64,000 nucleotides of DNA from Leifsonia sp. PS1209 (GTDB taxonomy: Bacteria > Actinomycetota > Actinomycetes > Actinomycetales > Microbacteriaceae), in the NCBI RefSeq assembly GCF_012317045.1, contig NZ_CP051154.1:1426001-1490000 (forward strand), given 5' to 3'. The position numbers and the translations under genes were made by a program. This document shows, piece by piece, positions 53,246 through 62,080 of the stretch. Numbering within the stretch: the stretch's first letter is position 1; each line of letters begins with the position of its first letter. A model generated the notes under the pieces. That model searched no databases, was not told where the DNA came from, and worked only from the letters and a program-made list of their open reading frames with translations.

Positions 53246-53281
53246 ATGGTTCTCACGAGCAGGCTCAGGAGCATCCGATGA
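53246..53281 (+). CDS. Putative leaderless leader peptide (11 residues)
   Basis: A TAGACT box (53233-53238) ends 7 nt before an ATG that opens an 11-codon frame (MVLTSRLRSIR). Its TGA overlaps the ATG of the next gene by 4 bp (ATGA), and AGGAG inside it serves as that gene's ribosome site. This is the layout of a leaderless, translationally coupled leader. No run of one amino acid that would suggest classical attenuation. Confidence 0.45.
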   Translation: MVLTSRLRSIR

Positions 53282-53685
53282 TCGCAGACGACACCGCCCG
53301 CCAGTTGCGTGCAGCAGGGCTCCGCTGGCGCCCGCAATCCGGGGACACCTTCGCGATCGACCGCGACGAGCTCGCCGGCGACCGGTTCACGGTGAGCGAC
53401 ATGACCATCGAGCCGCACGAGTTCGACACGGGCACGATCCTCGGCTTCAACGGCACGACCGAGTGGGCCCTCGACTCGCTCGCCGTCGAAGACGCGCTGT
53501 GGATCCCGCGCGAAGACCAGCTGCGCGAACTCCTCGGCGGCTCCTTCCTGCACCTGGCGCGCACCCCGGACGGCTACCGCGTCAGCATCGCCATCGGCGG
53601 TGAGGAGCGCATGTTCGAGGACGAGGATGCGGCGACCGCGTACGCGCAGGCACTTCTGTCGCTGATCGGGGCGTCGGTGTCCTGA
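53278..53685 (+). CDS. Small conserved hypothetical protein
   Basis: 135 residues, soluble. It starts with a helical region and has two or three beta strands (DTFAIDRDEL, FTVSDMTIEP, YRVSIAIGG), with a final helix (DAATAYAQALLSLIG). I recognise no family. It lies between the oxidoreductase (98 bp upstream) and a convergent flavoprotein. ATG overlaps the leader peptide stop. Confidence 0.7.
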   Translation: MIADDTARQLRAAGLRWRPQSGDTFAIDRDELAGDRFTVSDMTIEPHEFDTGTILGFNGTTEWALDSLAVEDALWIPREDQLRELLGGSFLHLARTPDGYRVSIAIGGEERMFEDEDAATAYAQALLSLIGASVS

Positions 53686-53740
53686 GCCGGTCGCGGTGCC
53701 GCCGGTGCCTGTGCCGAGTTCCGGTGCCGGGCACCCGGGG

Positions 53741-55018
53741 TCAGGCGAAGATCGACGCGTCCAGCTCGGCGACGCTGCGCACACCGGCGAGCCCGAGGGT
53801 GATGTCCAGTTCCGCGACGGTGTTCCGCAGCAGCTCGCGCACGCCGGCCTCGCCCGCGAGCGCCAGCGCGTAGACGTAGGGGCGCCCGATCGCGACCGCC
53901 CGCGCGCCCAGGGCGAGCGCGACCACCGCGTCCGCCCCGCTGCGCACGCCGCTGTCGAACAGCACCGGGATGCGTCCGGCCACCGCCCCGACCACGCGGG
54001 GGAGCGCATCCAGTGCGGGCTGCTCGTTGTCGATCTGGCGCCCACCGTGCGTCGACACCTGCACGGCGTCCATGCCCGCGTCGATCGCGCGAACAGCGTC
54101 GTCGGGGTGCAGCACGCCTTTGAGCACGATCGGCAGCGCGGTGCGCTCGCGCAGGAACGCGAGGTCGGCCCAGGTGAGCGCCGGGTTCGCGAACACGTCG
54201 AGGAACGTCTCGATGGCCGCGAGCGGCTCCGCAGAGCGGAGGTTGTCGCGCAGGCGGCCGGGGTGGTGGCGCAGGATGCTCGCGAACGAGGCGATCGTCG
54301 CGGGGGTGACGGGCGTGTGCTCCCGCGGGCGACCTGCGGCGATCCGTTCCCGCACAAGGCGCAGGAAGACGGGGTCGCTCGTGTACTGCGCGATCCCGCG
54401 GCCGCGGCTGAACGGCAAGTAGCCGAGGTCGAGGTCGCGCGGCCGCCAGCCGAGCACGTGCGTGTCGAGGGTGACGACGATGGCCTCGCAGCCGGACCGC
54501 TCCGCGCGGGAGACGAGGCTCTCGACCAACTCGTTCGACGAACTCCAGTACAGCTGGAACCAGCGGCTCGCGCCCCGGCTCATCGCATCCATGTCCCGGG
54601 CGACGGTCTCCATCGGCGTCGACGCCTGGTTGGACAGCATGGCCGGGATGCCGAGCGCGGCGGCGGCACGGGCCGCACCGCTGTCGGCCGATGGATGCGC
54701 GAGGTCGAGCACCCCGATCGGCGCGAGCAGCAGCGGGGTGGGCCTGTGACGCCCGAACAGCTCGATGCCGAGGTCGCGCGACGACACGTCACGGAGCACC
54801 CGCGGCACGATCCGGTGGCTGCCGAATGCTGCCGTGTCCGCCCTGTCGGTGCGTTCGAGCCCTGCGGATCCCGCGACGTACGCGAACGCCGCCCGCGACA
54901 TGCGACGCTCGGCCGCCCGCTCCAGCGCGGTGAAACCGACCGGGATGCGCGGGGTGCGCCCCGCAACGCCCGCGCGGTAGATGGCGGACTGGGCTTCACG
55001 ACCGGCGCTGAGCGACAT
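53741..55018 (-). CDS. FMN-dependent alpha-hydroxy-acid oxidising enzyme
   Basis: TIM-barrel flavoprotein of 425 residues, in the lactate oxidase / lactate 2-monooxygenase / L-lactate dehydrogenase family. FMN- and catalytic regions: LLLAPIGVLDLAHP (about 97), QLYWSS (about 157), VLKGVLHPDDA (about 295), and the catalytic His in STHGGRQID (about 320) followed by FDSGVRSGADAV. The length and the long N-terminus fit lactate 2-monooxygenase best. The start ATG gives MSLSAGREAQ. Confidence 0.87.
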   Translation of the reverse strand: MSLSAGREAQSAIYRAGVAGRTPRIPVGFTALERAAERRMSRAAFAYVAGSAGLERTDRADTAAFGSHRIVPRVLRDVSSRDLGIELFGRHRPTPLLLAPIGVLDLAHPSADSGAARAAAALGIPAMLSNQASTPMETVARDMDAMSRGASRWFQLYWSSSNELVESLVSRAERSGCEAIVVTLDTHVLGWRPRDLDLGYLPFSRGRGIAQYTSDPVFLRLVRERIAAGRPREHTPVTPATIASFASILRHHPGRLRDNLRSAEPLAAIETFLDVFANPALTWADLAFLRERTALPIVLKGVLHPDDAVRAIDAGMDAVQVSTHGGRQIDNEQPALDALPRVVGAVAGRIPVLFDSGVRSGADAVVALALGARAVAIGRPYVYALALAGEAGVRELLRNTVAELDITLGLAGVRSVAELDASIFA

Positions 55019-55060
55019 GGCAACATTCTGCACCGTGGGCGGTGGACCGGGCGATGCGGC

Positions 55061-55792
55061 TCAGTGGGAGCGGCGCCCGCCTCCGCGGCGCGGCGGGCGG
55101 CGCGGGCCGCCGGTCGGCCGTCTCGTCTGCTTCGAGCCCGGGCCGTTTGGGCCGGACGCCGGGCGCTTGCCGCCGTCCTTCTTGCCGCCGTCCTTCTTCC
55201 CGCCGTCCTTCCTGGTGCCCTCCTTCGCCGCGTCGGCCTGCGCGGCCGCCACGTCGGGGTTCCGGGAGCTGTGGGCCGTGCGGCCGCGGACGATGCCGAT
55301 GAACTCGTCGACCAGCTCGTGCTGCGCATCCCGTGGCCAGGCGAGTCCTACCCTGCTCTGCTCGGCGTCTTCGAGCTTCATCGCCACCACGTCTTTGCGG
55401 CGCAGGGACTTCGCGACCGACTGCGGCATCACCGCGATGCCGTCTCCGGCCGCGATGCTGCGGAACATCGCCTCGGACGGCTCGCCGTCGACCACCGCTT
55501 GGCCGTCGAGGTCGGCCAGGTGCAGCTTCTTCTCCAGGGTGAGGAGGTGCTCGTGGTGCATCGCGACCACGATGTCCTCGGCGTAGAGGGGGATCAGGTG
55601 GAGGCCGTCGGTGTCGACCGGCTCGCGCACGAAGGCCATGTCCGCCCCGCCGGTGTCGATGGCTGCGCGCTGGTCCGCATCCGGCACGCGGGAGACGATC
55701 AGCTGCACCTCGGGGTGGCGCTGCTCGAAGACGCGGGTCCATTTGCCGACGGTCACGCCGAGGGGGAAGACGATCGTGAACGTGGACGGCAT
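55061..55792 (-). CDS. LysR-type effector domain protein without HTH
   Basis: 243 residues. Residues 5-190 match the LysR substrate-binding domain (FTIVFPLGVTVGKW, ADMAFVREPV, AAGDGIAVMPQSVA), but the DNA-binding HTH and linker of LysR proteins (about 90 residues) are missing at the N-terminus. The C-terminal 50 residues are a basic tail with three KDGGK units and many Arg. TACCCT lies 6 nt before the ATG, in an operator shared with the divergent DUF5997 gene. Possibly an effector sensor paired with DUF5997. Confidence 0.82.
   Translation of the reverse strand: MPSTFTIVFPLGVTVGKWTRVFEQRHPEVQLIVSRVPDADQRAAIDTGGADMAFVREPVDTDGLHLIPLYAEDIVVAMHHEHLLTLEKKLHLADLDGQAVVDGEPSEAMFRSIAAGDGIAVMPQSVAKSLRRKDVVAMKLEDAEQSRVGLAWPRDAQHELVDEFIGIVRGRTAHSSRNPDVAAAQADAAKEGTRKDGGKKDGGKKDGGKRPASGPNGPGSKQTRRPTGGPRRPPRRGGGRRSH
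55166..55210 (-). repeat. 15-bp tandem repeat (three units) in the LysR-like gene
   Basis: Three tandem 15-bp units (plus-strand CTTGCCGCCGTCCTT, the third with one change) encode KDGGK three times in the basic tail. Number of units is likely to vary between strains. Confidence 0.85.
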
Positions 55793-55798
55793 TCTCCG

Positions 55799-55819
55799 AG
55801 GGTATCGAACGGATACCCT
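55799..55819. promoter_or_regulatory. Palindrome forming two back-to-back leaderless promoters
   Basis: AGGGTATC / GATACCCT, perfect 8-bp arms with a 5-nt centre. Each arm carries TACCCT: on the plus strand (55814-55819) it ends 7 nt before the DUF5997 ATG, on the minus strand (55804-55799) 6 nt before the LysR-like ATG. So the arms of one dyad are the -10 boxes of both genes; a bound regulator would shut both. Confidence 0.75.
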
Positions 55820-55826
55820 TGAACCT

Positions 55827-56219
55827 ATGAGCGCCCAGAAGAAGCCCCAGACGATGAAGGCGGCGACCGCCGCGAAGAAGCTGGGGATCTACCTCCCGGC
55901 CGCCCCTGCCGAGTTCCAGGAGGGCGAGGTCAGCCGCACCGACTTCGACGAACTCGCCGCCAACCCGCCGGAGTGGCTCGTCACCCTGCGCGCGGAAGGA
56001 CCGCACCCGCGCGACGTGGTCGCCCACAAGCTCGGCGTCTCCAACTCCGGCCTCGCGCGCGGCGGCGTCACCGAGGCGCTGACGACGGCGGAAATCAAGG
56101 CGCTGCTGGAGAACCCGCCCGCGTGGCTGGTCACCGAGCGAGCCACCCAGGCCGCCGTGCACGCGGAGAACGCCCGCGTCAAGGCACGCAACGCGGAGCG
56201 CGCCGCCCGCACCGACTGA
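55827..56219 (+). CDS. DUF5997 family protein
   Basis: 130 residues, basic, no membrane part. Two similar segments: NPPEWLVTLRAEGPHP and NPPAWLVTERAT, with a possible helix-turn-helix between them (RDVVAHKLGVSNSGLARGG). Ends with a charged helix (ARVKARNAERAAR). Pairing with an HTH-less LysR-type protein suggests it may supply DNA or other binding; that is inference. TACCCT is 7 nt before the ATG. Confidence 0.82.
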   Translation: MSAQKKPQTMKAATAAKKLGIYLPAAPAEFQEGEVSRTDFDELAANPPEWLVTLRAEGPHPRDVVAHKLGVSNSGLARGGVTEALTTAEIKALLENPPAWLVTERATQAAVHAENARVKARNAERAARTD

Positions 56220-56237
56220 CCTCCGGCCCGGCTCGCG

Positions 56238-56630
56238 TCAGCGCTGCGTGCGCGCAGCCGACCGGGCGAGGACCTCCGGACCGGTGACGAGCGCCCGGCG
56301 CCACGGCGCCACCCCGTCGATCTCGATCTGCAGCGAGAAGCTCAGGACGGTCCGGATGAGGACGATCAGCGCCAGCGCCAGGGCGTCGGTGAGCGACGGC
56401 GTCGAGGTGACCGTCCTGACCAGGTCGGCGGCCACCAGCACTTCCAGTCCGAGCAGGATGACCCCGCCGAAGCTCTCGCGGAGCGTCTTGAACGCCGTCC
56501 GCCCGGAGCGGGAGATCACCCAGGCGCGGATCGCGATGGCGACGGCGACGAGGAAGCCGACGGCCATCGCGCTGACGCCGACGACCTCGAAGGCGACCGC
56601 GATGGTGTCGAAGAAACCCTGACCGAACAT
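56238..56630 (-). CDS. DUF1622 membrane protein
   Basis: 130 residues with three predicted spans, DUF1622 family. Features: FFDTIAVAFEVVGVSAMAVG as the first span, LRESFGGVILLGLEVLVAADLVRT in the centre (in pieces), and LIVLIRTVLSFSLQIEIDGVAPW at the end. Function unknown. Convergent with DUF5997. The ATG giving MFGQGFF is preferred over one 27 bases upstream. Confidence 0.8.
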   Translation of the reverse strand: MFGQGFFDTIAVAFEVVGVSAMAVGFLVAVAIAIRAWVISRSGRTAFKTLRESFGGVILLGLEVLVAADLVRTVTSTPSLTDALALALIVLIRTVLSFSLQIEIDGVAPWRRALVTGPEVLARSAARTQR

Positions 56631-56718
56631 GCGCTCATGCTGCCACATCCCGGCCACGGTCAGCGAGCGCCCCGCCCAGCGAACCCCGCCCAGCGTGTCC
56701 CGCCCCGCGTGTCCCGCG

Positions 56719-58728
56719 TCAGGACACGTGCACGGCCGGGCGGCGCTTCACGTCGCGTTCCGCCTCGCGCAGCACCTCGCGCGTCACAGGAGCCACCTCG
56801 CCGACACCCGTGATCAGGAACCGGAACATGTTGGAGATCGGGTTGCCCTCGGTCCACTCGAAGTAGATCGTCGGCACGACGCCGGTCACATCCCGGATCT
56901 CCAGCAGCACGGCCGCGATCGTGTTCGGAACGTTGCCCGCCTTCACCTGCAGCACCCGGTAGCCGTGCTTGACGACGCCGTGCACGATCAGGTCCTCCTC
57001 GAAGTCGGACGAGTCCGACCGGTAGACCTCGATGAAGATCGTGCGGGAGCGCTGCGGGATGTGGCTGAACTTGCGTTCGTCCTTGTTCTTCTGCTCGTAC
57101 TCTTTCGTCGTGTCGACGTCCGGCTCGTGCGAGATGATCCGGATCTCGCCCTCCTCCGCGTCTTCGAGGACGAAGTCGAGCGCCGTGACGTCGAGGGTGA
57201 CGGAGGTCGCGCGCAGCTGGAACGACCGGCCGATGCGGGAGACGATCGAGATGGTGATGATGCCGATGATGAACAGGCTGGCGATGCGCAGGCCGTCCGG
57301 GCGCTCGAAGATGTTGGCGATGGTCGTGTAGACGAAGATCGTGGTGACGATCGCGAACGCGATGGTGCGCTTGCGCTGTCTCTTCCGCCAGGCCGACAGG
57401 GTGACGGCGAGGGATGCCGACGTGATCAGCACCAGCACGCCGGTCGCGTACGCGCCGCCCTGCGCATCCACGTCGGCCTGGAAGACCAGGGTGATGACGA
57501 ACGCGATGAGCGTGAACACCAGCACCAGCGGGCGCACGGCGCGCGCCCACTGAGGCGCCATGCCGTAGCGGGGGAGGTAGCGCGGCACCAGGTTCAGCAG
57601 ACCGGCCATCGCCGATGCTCCCGCGAACCACAGGATGAGGATGGTGCTGAGGTCGTAGACGGAGCCGAACACGTTTCCCAGGTATTCGTGGGCCAGGTAG
57701 GCGAGCGCGCGGCCGTTGGCGGAGCCTCCGGACTGGAACTCCTTCTGCGGGATCAGCAGCGTGGTGGTGAAGCTCGACGTGATGAGGAAGCAGCTCATGA
57801 TGATGGCCGCGGTCGTCAGCAGGCGGCCGGCGCCCCGGATGCGTCCCCGCGGGTACTCCGGGTCGTCGTCCGGCCGTCCCTTGATCTGCGGCATGACCGC
57901 AACACCCGTCTCGAAGCCGGACAGGCCGAGGGCGAGCCTCGGGAAGACGAGCAGCGCGATCCCGACCACCATCAGCGGGTTGCCGTGCTGCGTGTTGAGG
58001 GCGGCCCACCAGTCGTCGATGGCGGTGGTGTGCTGGAACACCTCGACGATGGAGGTGGCCACGACGATCACGTTGAGCGCCAGGTACACCGCCACCAGGA
58101 CGACGGCGATGCCAATGGCCTCCCGGAAGCCCTTGAGGAACACCGCGCCGAGGAGCGCCAGGAGGAACAGCGTGATGCCGACCTGGTTGCCGTGGAACCA
58201 CTCGGGCGTGTACGGGTTCTCGATCGCGTGGGCCGTGGCGTCCGCCGCGGACAGGGTGATCGTGATCATGAAGTCGGTGGCGGCGAAGCCGAGCAGCACG
58301 AGCACGAACAGCTTTCCGGCCCACCAGGGCAGCAGGCGCTCGAGCATCGCGATGGACCCGGAGCCCTTGAAGCTCTCTCTCGCCACCCTGCGGTACACCG
58401 GCAGGGCGCCGAGCAGGGTCAGGGCGACGAGCACGAGCGTGGCGAAGGGGGAGACCACCCCGGCGGCCAGGGCGGCGATGGCCGGCTGATAGCCGAGCGT
58501 GGAGAAGTAGTCGACGCCGGTGAGGCACATGACCTGCCACCAGGTGTGCTGGCGTTCCGGCTTCCTGCCGTGCGGGCCCTGGTGCGTGCCGCGCTCGTCG
58601 ATCAGTCCGGAGAGCAGCCAGTGCCGGAACGTGCTCTTCCCCGGTCTGGCCGGTTTCTGCGGCTCGTGCGCCTGACCGGGAACCGGAGTCGGACTCGTGG
58701 GGGTGGTCTCCGCAGGAGTGCTGGACAT
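56719..58728 (-). CDS. APC superfamily permease with cytosolic C-terminal domain
   Basis: 669 residues. About 12 spans between residues 65 and 480, beginning [19 protein letters not shown], in the amino-acid/potassium (APC) superfamily; then a cytosolic domain of about 180 residues ([20 protein letters not shown] on). The soluble part might sense a ligand, as in KimA/KUP-like potassium transporters, but the substrate is not evident. GAAGGAA lies 3-9 nt before the ATG. Likely promoter: TACAAT at 58772-58767. Confidence 0.85.
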   Translation of the reverse strand: MSSTPAETTPTSPTPVPGQAHEPQKPARPGKSTFRHWLLSGLIDERGTHQGPHGRKPERQHTWWQVMCLTGVDYFSTLGYQPAIAALAAGVVSPFATLVLVALTLLGALPVYRRVARESFKGSGSIAMLERLLPWWAGKLFVLVLLGFAATDFMITITLSAADATAHAIENPYTPEWFHGNQVGITLFLLALLGAVFLKGFREAIGIAVVLVAVYLALNVIVVATSIVEVFQHTTAIDDWWAALNTQHGNPLMVVGIALLVFPRLALGLSGFETGVAVMPQIKGRPDDDPEYPRGRIRGAGRLLTTAAIIMSCFLITSSFTTTLLIPQKEFQSGGSANGRALAYLAHEYLGNVFGSVYDLSTILILWFAGASAMAGLLNLVPRYLPRYGMAPQWARAVRPLVLVFTLIAFVITLVFQADVDAQGGAYATGVLVLITSASLAVTLSAWRKRQRKRTIAFAIVTTIFVYTTIANIFERPDGLRIASLFIIGIITISIVSRIGRSFQLRATSVTLDVTALDFVLEDAEEGEIRIISHEPDVDTTKEYEQKNKDERKFSHIPQRSRTIFIEVYRSDSSDFEEDLIVHGVVKHGYRVLQVKAGNVPNTIAAVLLEIRDVTGVVPTIYFEWTEGNPISNMFRFLITGVGEVAPVTREVLREAERDVKRRPAVHVS

Positions 58729-58766
58729 CGGTTCCTTCGTTCTCGTGCAGGTCGGCGCGCAACTGA

Positions 58767-58772
58767 ATTGTA
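58767..58772 (-). promoter_or_regulatory. -10 box of the APC permease gene
   Basis: On the minus strand TACAAT, a full TAnnnT match, lies 38 nt before the ATG, leaving a short leader with GAAGGAA. No convincing -35 seen. Confidence 0.45.
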
Positions 58773-58834
58773 CGCACGGAGAGAGCGCGGGAACGTGCAG
58801 GGATGACGCGACGCGGCCGCGTCGGGCTAACGGA

Positions 58835-60421
58835 TCACCAGGCCGAGCTGCGGTAGTCCTTCAGGAACACGCCGTGCAGGTCTTCTCCGGCCTGTCCGCG
58901 CACGATCGGGTCGTATACGCGGGCCGCGCCGTCGACCAGGTCGAGCGGGGCGTGGAAGCCCTCCTCCGCCAGGCGCACCTTCGTGTAGTGCGGGCGCTCG
59001 TCGGTGATCCAGCCGGTGTCGACCGCCGTCATCAGGATGCGGTCCGTCTCGAACATCTCGCCGGCGCTGGTGCGGGTGAGCATGTTGAGGGCGGCTTTCG
59101 CCATGTTGGTGTGCGGGTGGCCCGGCCCCTTGTAGCGGCGGCCGAACACGCCCTCCATCGCCGAGACGTTGACGATGTACGCGCGCCCGGCCTCTGCGGC
59201 TGCCGTGGCGGCGGCCATGGATGCGCGCAGCCGGCTGATCAGCAGGAACGGTGCGGTGGTGTTGCAGAGCTGCACTTCCAGCATCTCCAGCGGGTCCACA
59301 TCCTGGACCGCCTGGGTCCAGCTGTTGACGGTGTGCACATCCGGAACGAGCCCTCCGGCGTCGATGGCGGTGCCGTCGGCGTGCTTGGCGAGCGACGACG
59401 AGCCCGGCGCCATCGCGAGAGCAGCCAGCTCGTCGGCGGTGAGCGCAGACGGCCCGGCGAGTTCGGCGACCGTGCCGGCGACGTTCGCGGCGGAGAGCAG
59501 GGGATGCGCGGCCACGGACGCCTCGAGCGCGTGCGGGTGCGGGTCCGCCGTGTGACCGAAGGTCTCCATCTCGGGCAGGGGACCATCGGGGAGCGGCCGG
59601 CTCTCCGCCTCGGCGAGCAGCGAGTACGCTCCCGCCGAGCGTCGGACGGTCTGGGCGGCGTTGTTGATCAGGATGTCCAGCGGGCCCTGCGCGGCGACGG
59701 AGTCGGCCAGCGCGATCACCTGGGCGGGGTCGCGCAGGTCGATGCCGACGACACGGAGGCGGTGCAGCCACTCGGACGCGTCCGGCAGCTGGGAGAAGCG
59801 GCGGACGGCATCCCGGGGGAACCGCGTGGTGATGGTGAGGTGCGCGCCGTCGCGCAGCAGCCGCAGGGCGATGTGCATCCCGATCTTGGCGCGGCCGCCG
59901 GTGAGCAGGGCGCGCTTGCCGGTGAGGTCGGTCCTCGCGTTGCGCTTGGCGTGGCTGAGGGCGGCGCAGTCGGGGCAGAGCTGGTGGTAGAAGGCGTCGA
60001 CGAGCGTGTAGTGCTGCTTGCAGATGTAGCAGGCGCGGGACTTCAGGAGGGTGCCTGCGCTCGCCGCCTCCGTGCTGGTGGTGAGGTCGAGGCCGCGGGT
60101 CTCGTCGTCGATGCGGTCCGGTGCTCCGGTCGCGGTGGCGGCGACGACGGCCTTATCGGCCTCGGCGACGGCGCGGCGGATCTCTTTGCGCCTGGCCTGC
60201 TTGACGGCCTTGAACATGTGCGCGGTCGCCCGGCGCACGGTGATGAAGTCGGGGTGCTCCTCGTCGAGCTCGTGCAGGTTCTCCAGGACGCGGAGGGCCG
60301 CTGCGAGGTCTGCGGGGTCGACGCGGGACGCAGCGGAGCCGGATGCGTCGGATGCGCCGGATGCGCCGGGCGCGTCGGAATCGAGCGCGTCGGAATCGGG
60401 AGAGGGGGAGTCGGGGAGCAC
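58835..60421 (-). CDS. Short-chain dehydrogenase with N-terminal zinc ribbon, YxxxK lost
   Basis: 528 residues. An acidic low-complexity start (to 33) and a helical region precede a Cys4 zinc ribbon ([22 protein letters not shown] in two halves, about 132-155). The SDR core follows: [12 protein letters not shown] (nucleotide binding), [20 protein letters not shown]. At the catalytic YxxxK the sequence reads HTNMAKAAL, so the tyrosine is replaced and only the lysine is left. Same operon direction as DUF6510 and the flavin reductase, 9 bp upstream. Confidence 0.85.
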   Translation of the reverse strand: MLPDSPSPDSDALDSDAPGASGASDASGSAASRVDPADLAAALRVLENLHELDEEHPDFITVRRATAHMFKAVKQARRKEIRRAVAEADKAVVAATATGAPDRIDDETRGLDLTTSTEAASAGTLLKSRACYICKQHYTLVDAFYHQLCPDCAALSHAKRNARTDLTGKRALLTGGRAKIGMHIALRLLRDGAHLTITTRFPRDAVRRFSQLPDASEWLHRLRVVGIDLRDPAQVIALADSVAAQGPLDILINNAAQTVRRSAGAYSLLAEAESRPLPDGPLPEMETFGHTADPHPHALEASVAAHPLLSAANVAGTVAELAGPSALTADELAALAMAPGSSSLAKHADGTAIDAGGLVPDVHTVNSWTQAVQDVDPLEMLEVQLCNTTAPFLLISRLRASMAAATAAAEAGRAYIVNVSAMEGVFGRRYKGPGHPHTNMAKAALNMLTRTSAGEMFETDRILMTAVDTGWITDERPHYTKVRLAEEGFHAPLDLVDGAARVYDPIVRGQAGEDLHGVFLKDYRSSAW

Positions 60422-60430
60422 CGGAGAATT

Positions 60431-60706
60431 CTACGCGGTGGCGGCTGGACGCATCTCCAGCCAGCTCAGCCCGCGCAGGTCGACGCACACCGTCTCGCGT
60501 TTCTCGACGGCGACCACGAGCACGTCGCCGCAGACCGAGCAGCGCACCACCAGTCCGTGATCGTTCGGGTACACCCGCGCGACCGCGACGACGGCCTCGT
60601 CTCCGCAGCTCGCGCACTTGCCGACGGCGCTGGTGATGTCGGCGGCGAAGACCTCCGACAGCAGCCCGGCCGCCGCGTTCCCGTCGAGGTAGTCCGGTCC
60701 GGTCAT
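60431..60706 (-). CDS. Small zinc-ribbon protein (DUF6510-like)
   Basis: 91 residues with two Cys pairs (KCASCGDEAVV and RCSVCGDVLVV), a zinc-ribbon or rubredoxin-like pattern that could bind zinc or iron. Short helical N-terminus. Overlaps the flavin reductase stop by 4 bp, so it is in that operon. Might be an electron carrier or a structural adaptor; unknown. Confidence 0.8.
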   Translation of the reverse strand: MTGPDYLDGNAAAGLLSEVFAADITSAVGKCASCGDEAVVAVARVYPNDHGLVVRCSVCGDVLVVAVEKRETVCVDLRGLSWLEMRPAATA

Positions 60707-61443
60707 GCCGCCGCTCCGATCCCGCCGTAGCGTTCGGTCCTGATGCGTGCAGGGTCGTGCCCGGCGTCCACCAGCCAGCCGGACACCGTCTCGACGAACG
60801 CGGTCGCGCCGCAGAGGTAGAACGTGGGGGTCGCGGTGACCGGCAGGGTGGCCGCCGCCAGCGCCTCCGCGGTCAGCCGTCCCGCATCCACCGGCCAGTC
60901 GGGCGGGGTCTCGCGGGTGTAGACGTAGTGCACGGAGAGCGGGGCGGCCGTATCCCTGGCGAGCATGGCGAGCTCGTCGCGGTAGTAGACGGCCTCGGGG
61001 GAGCGCACGGAGTAGAGCAGCCGGAACGGTGCTGCGCTCGCCGCGGCGGCGTGCGCCCTCGCCATCGACATCAGCGGCACGACGCCGGAGCCTCCGGCGA
61101 TCAGCTGGATGGGCGTCTGCTCACCCGGCCGCCAGACGAACCAGCCGCCGACCGGGCCGCGCACCTCCAGCTGCTCTCCCGTCGTCACGCCGCGCACGAG
61201 GTAGGGGGAGACCTCGCCGTCCGCGAGCTCCTCCACGGTCAGTTCGAGTTCGTCGCCGGGCAGCGCAGACGCGATCGAGTACGACCGCACCGCCTGGTAT
61301 CCGTCGGGAGCCGTGAGCCTGATGTCGACGTGCTGCCCGGCCAGGTGCCCGCTGAGGCCGGGGATGCGCAGCCGCAGCGTGCGCGCGGTCGGCGTCTCGA
61401 AGCGGGCGGCCACCACCTCCGCGACGCGCCAGGCCGTGCTCAC
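60703..61443 (-). CDS. Ferredoxin/flavodoxin-reductase-like flavoprotein
   Basis: 246 residues, FNR family without an iron-sulfur domain. FAD-binding motif RSYSIASA (about 70), NAD(P) motif GGSGVVPLMSM (about 122), and C-terminal FYLCGATAFVE with the ending RTERYGG typical of FNR proteins. The GTG overlaps the stop of the Mo oxidoreductase by 4 bp, so it is its likely electron donor or acceptor. Confidence 0.88.
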   Translation of the reverse strand: MSTAWRVAEVVAARFETPTARTLRLRIPGLSGHLAGQHVDIRLTAPDGYQAVRSYSIASALPGDELELTVEELADGEVSPYLVRGVTTGEQLEVRGPVGGWFVWRPGEQTPIQLIAGGSGVVPLMSMARAHAAAASAAPFRLLYSVRSPEAVYYRDELAMLARDTAAPLSVHYVYTRETPPDWPVDAGRLTAEALAAATLPVTATPTFYLCGATAFVETVSGWLVDAGHDPARIRTERYGGIGAAA

Positions 61444-62033
61444 CAGTAGCGCTCTTCTTTCCAGGGGTCCCCGTACATGTTGTAGCCGTTCTGCTCCCAG
61501 AACCCCGGCTGGTCCTGCGGCAGCATCTGCAGGCCGTTGACCCACTTGGCGCTCTTCCAGAAGTAGAGGTGCGGCACCAGCAGGCGCGCGGGCCCTCCGT
61601 GCTCCGGAGCGAGGTCCTCGCCGTCGAAGGTGTGGGCGATCCAGGCCTTCCCGTCGAGCAGGTCGGCGAGCGGGACGTTGGTGGTGTACCCGCCGTACGA
61701 GTGCGCCATCGTGTACTCGTAGTCGGTGTCGACGCCCTCGAACAGCGTGTCGATCGCGACGCCCCGCCACGACGTGCCGAGTTTCGACCAGCTGGTGACG
61801 CAGTGGATGTCCTGGGTCACGTCGTCCTGGGGGAGGGCGAGGAACTCGTCCCAGCTCCAGCGGTGCACCGTCCCGTTCTCGGTGGTGATGGTGAACGCCC
61901 ACTCGTCGTGCGTGATGCGCGGCGTCGGACCGGCGGAGAGCACGGGGAAGCCCTCGGTGAGGTATTGGCCTGGCGGAAGTCGTGTGTCCTCGGTACGGCG
62001 GCGGCCGAGGAATCCGGAGGAGATGATTCCCAT
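61440..62033 (-). CDS. Soluble sulfite oxidase-like molybdoenzyme
   Basis: 197-residue single-domain member of the sulfite oxidase/MsrP (YedY) family. The Mo-ligand cysteine is in IHCVTSWSK (about 78), followed by [23 protein letters not shown] and [23 protein letters not shown] are the family blocks. No signal peptide or Tat motif, so cytoplasmic, unlike MsrP. TAAGCT lies 6 nt before the ATG. Substrate unknown (sulfite or an S/N-oxide). Confidence 0.9.
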   Translation of the reverse strand: MGIISSGFLGRRRTEDTRLPPGQYLTEGFPVLSAGPTPRITHDEWAFTITTENGTVHRWSWDEFLALPQDDVTQDIHCVTSWSKLGTSWRGVAIDTLFEGVDTDYEYTMAHSYGGYTTNVPLADLLDGKAWIAHTFDGEDLAPEHGGPARLLVPHLYFWKSAKWVNGLQMLPQDQPGFWEQNGYNMYGDPWKEERYW

Positions 62034-62080
62034 GCGCGCAGCTTATTACCCGGCCACCCGCGCGGTCTATGGTGTTGCCT
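62034..62080. promoter_or_regulatory. Divergent leaderless promoters of the Mo operons
   Basis: 47 bp hold both starts: TAAGCT on the minus strand 6 nt before the Mo-enzyme ATG, and TATGGT (62068-62073) on the plus strand 7 nt before the moaA ATG. Both mRNAs would start on the start codon. No molybdate-box dyad seen. Confidence 0.55.

Noticed and set aside
53700..53740. GC-rich inverted repeats between the hypothetical gene and the lactate-oxidase-like gene
   Set aside because: Several overlapping imperfect stems (GGTGCCGGGCACC) but none dominant; not called a terminator.
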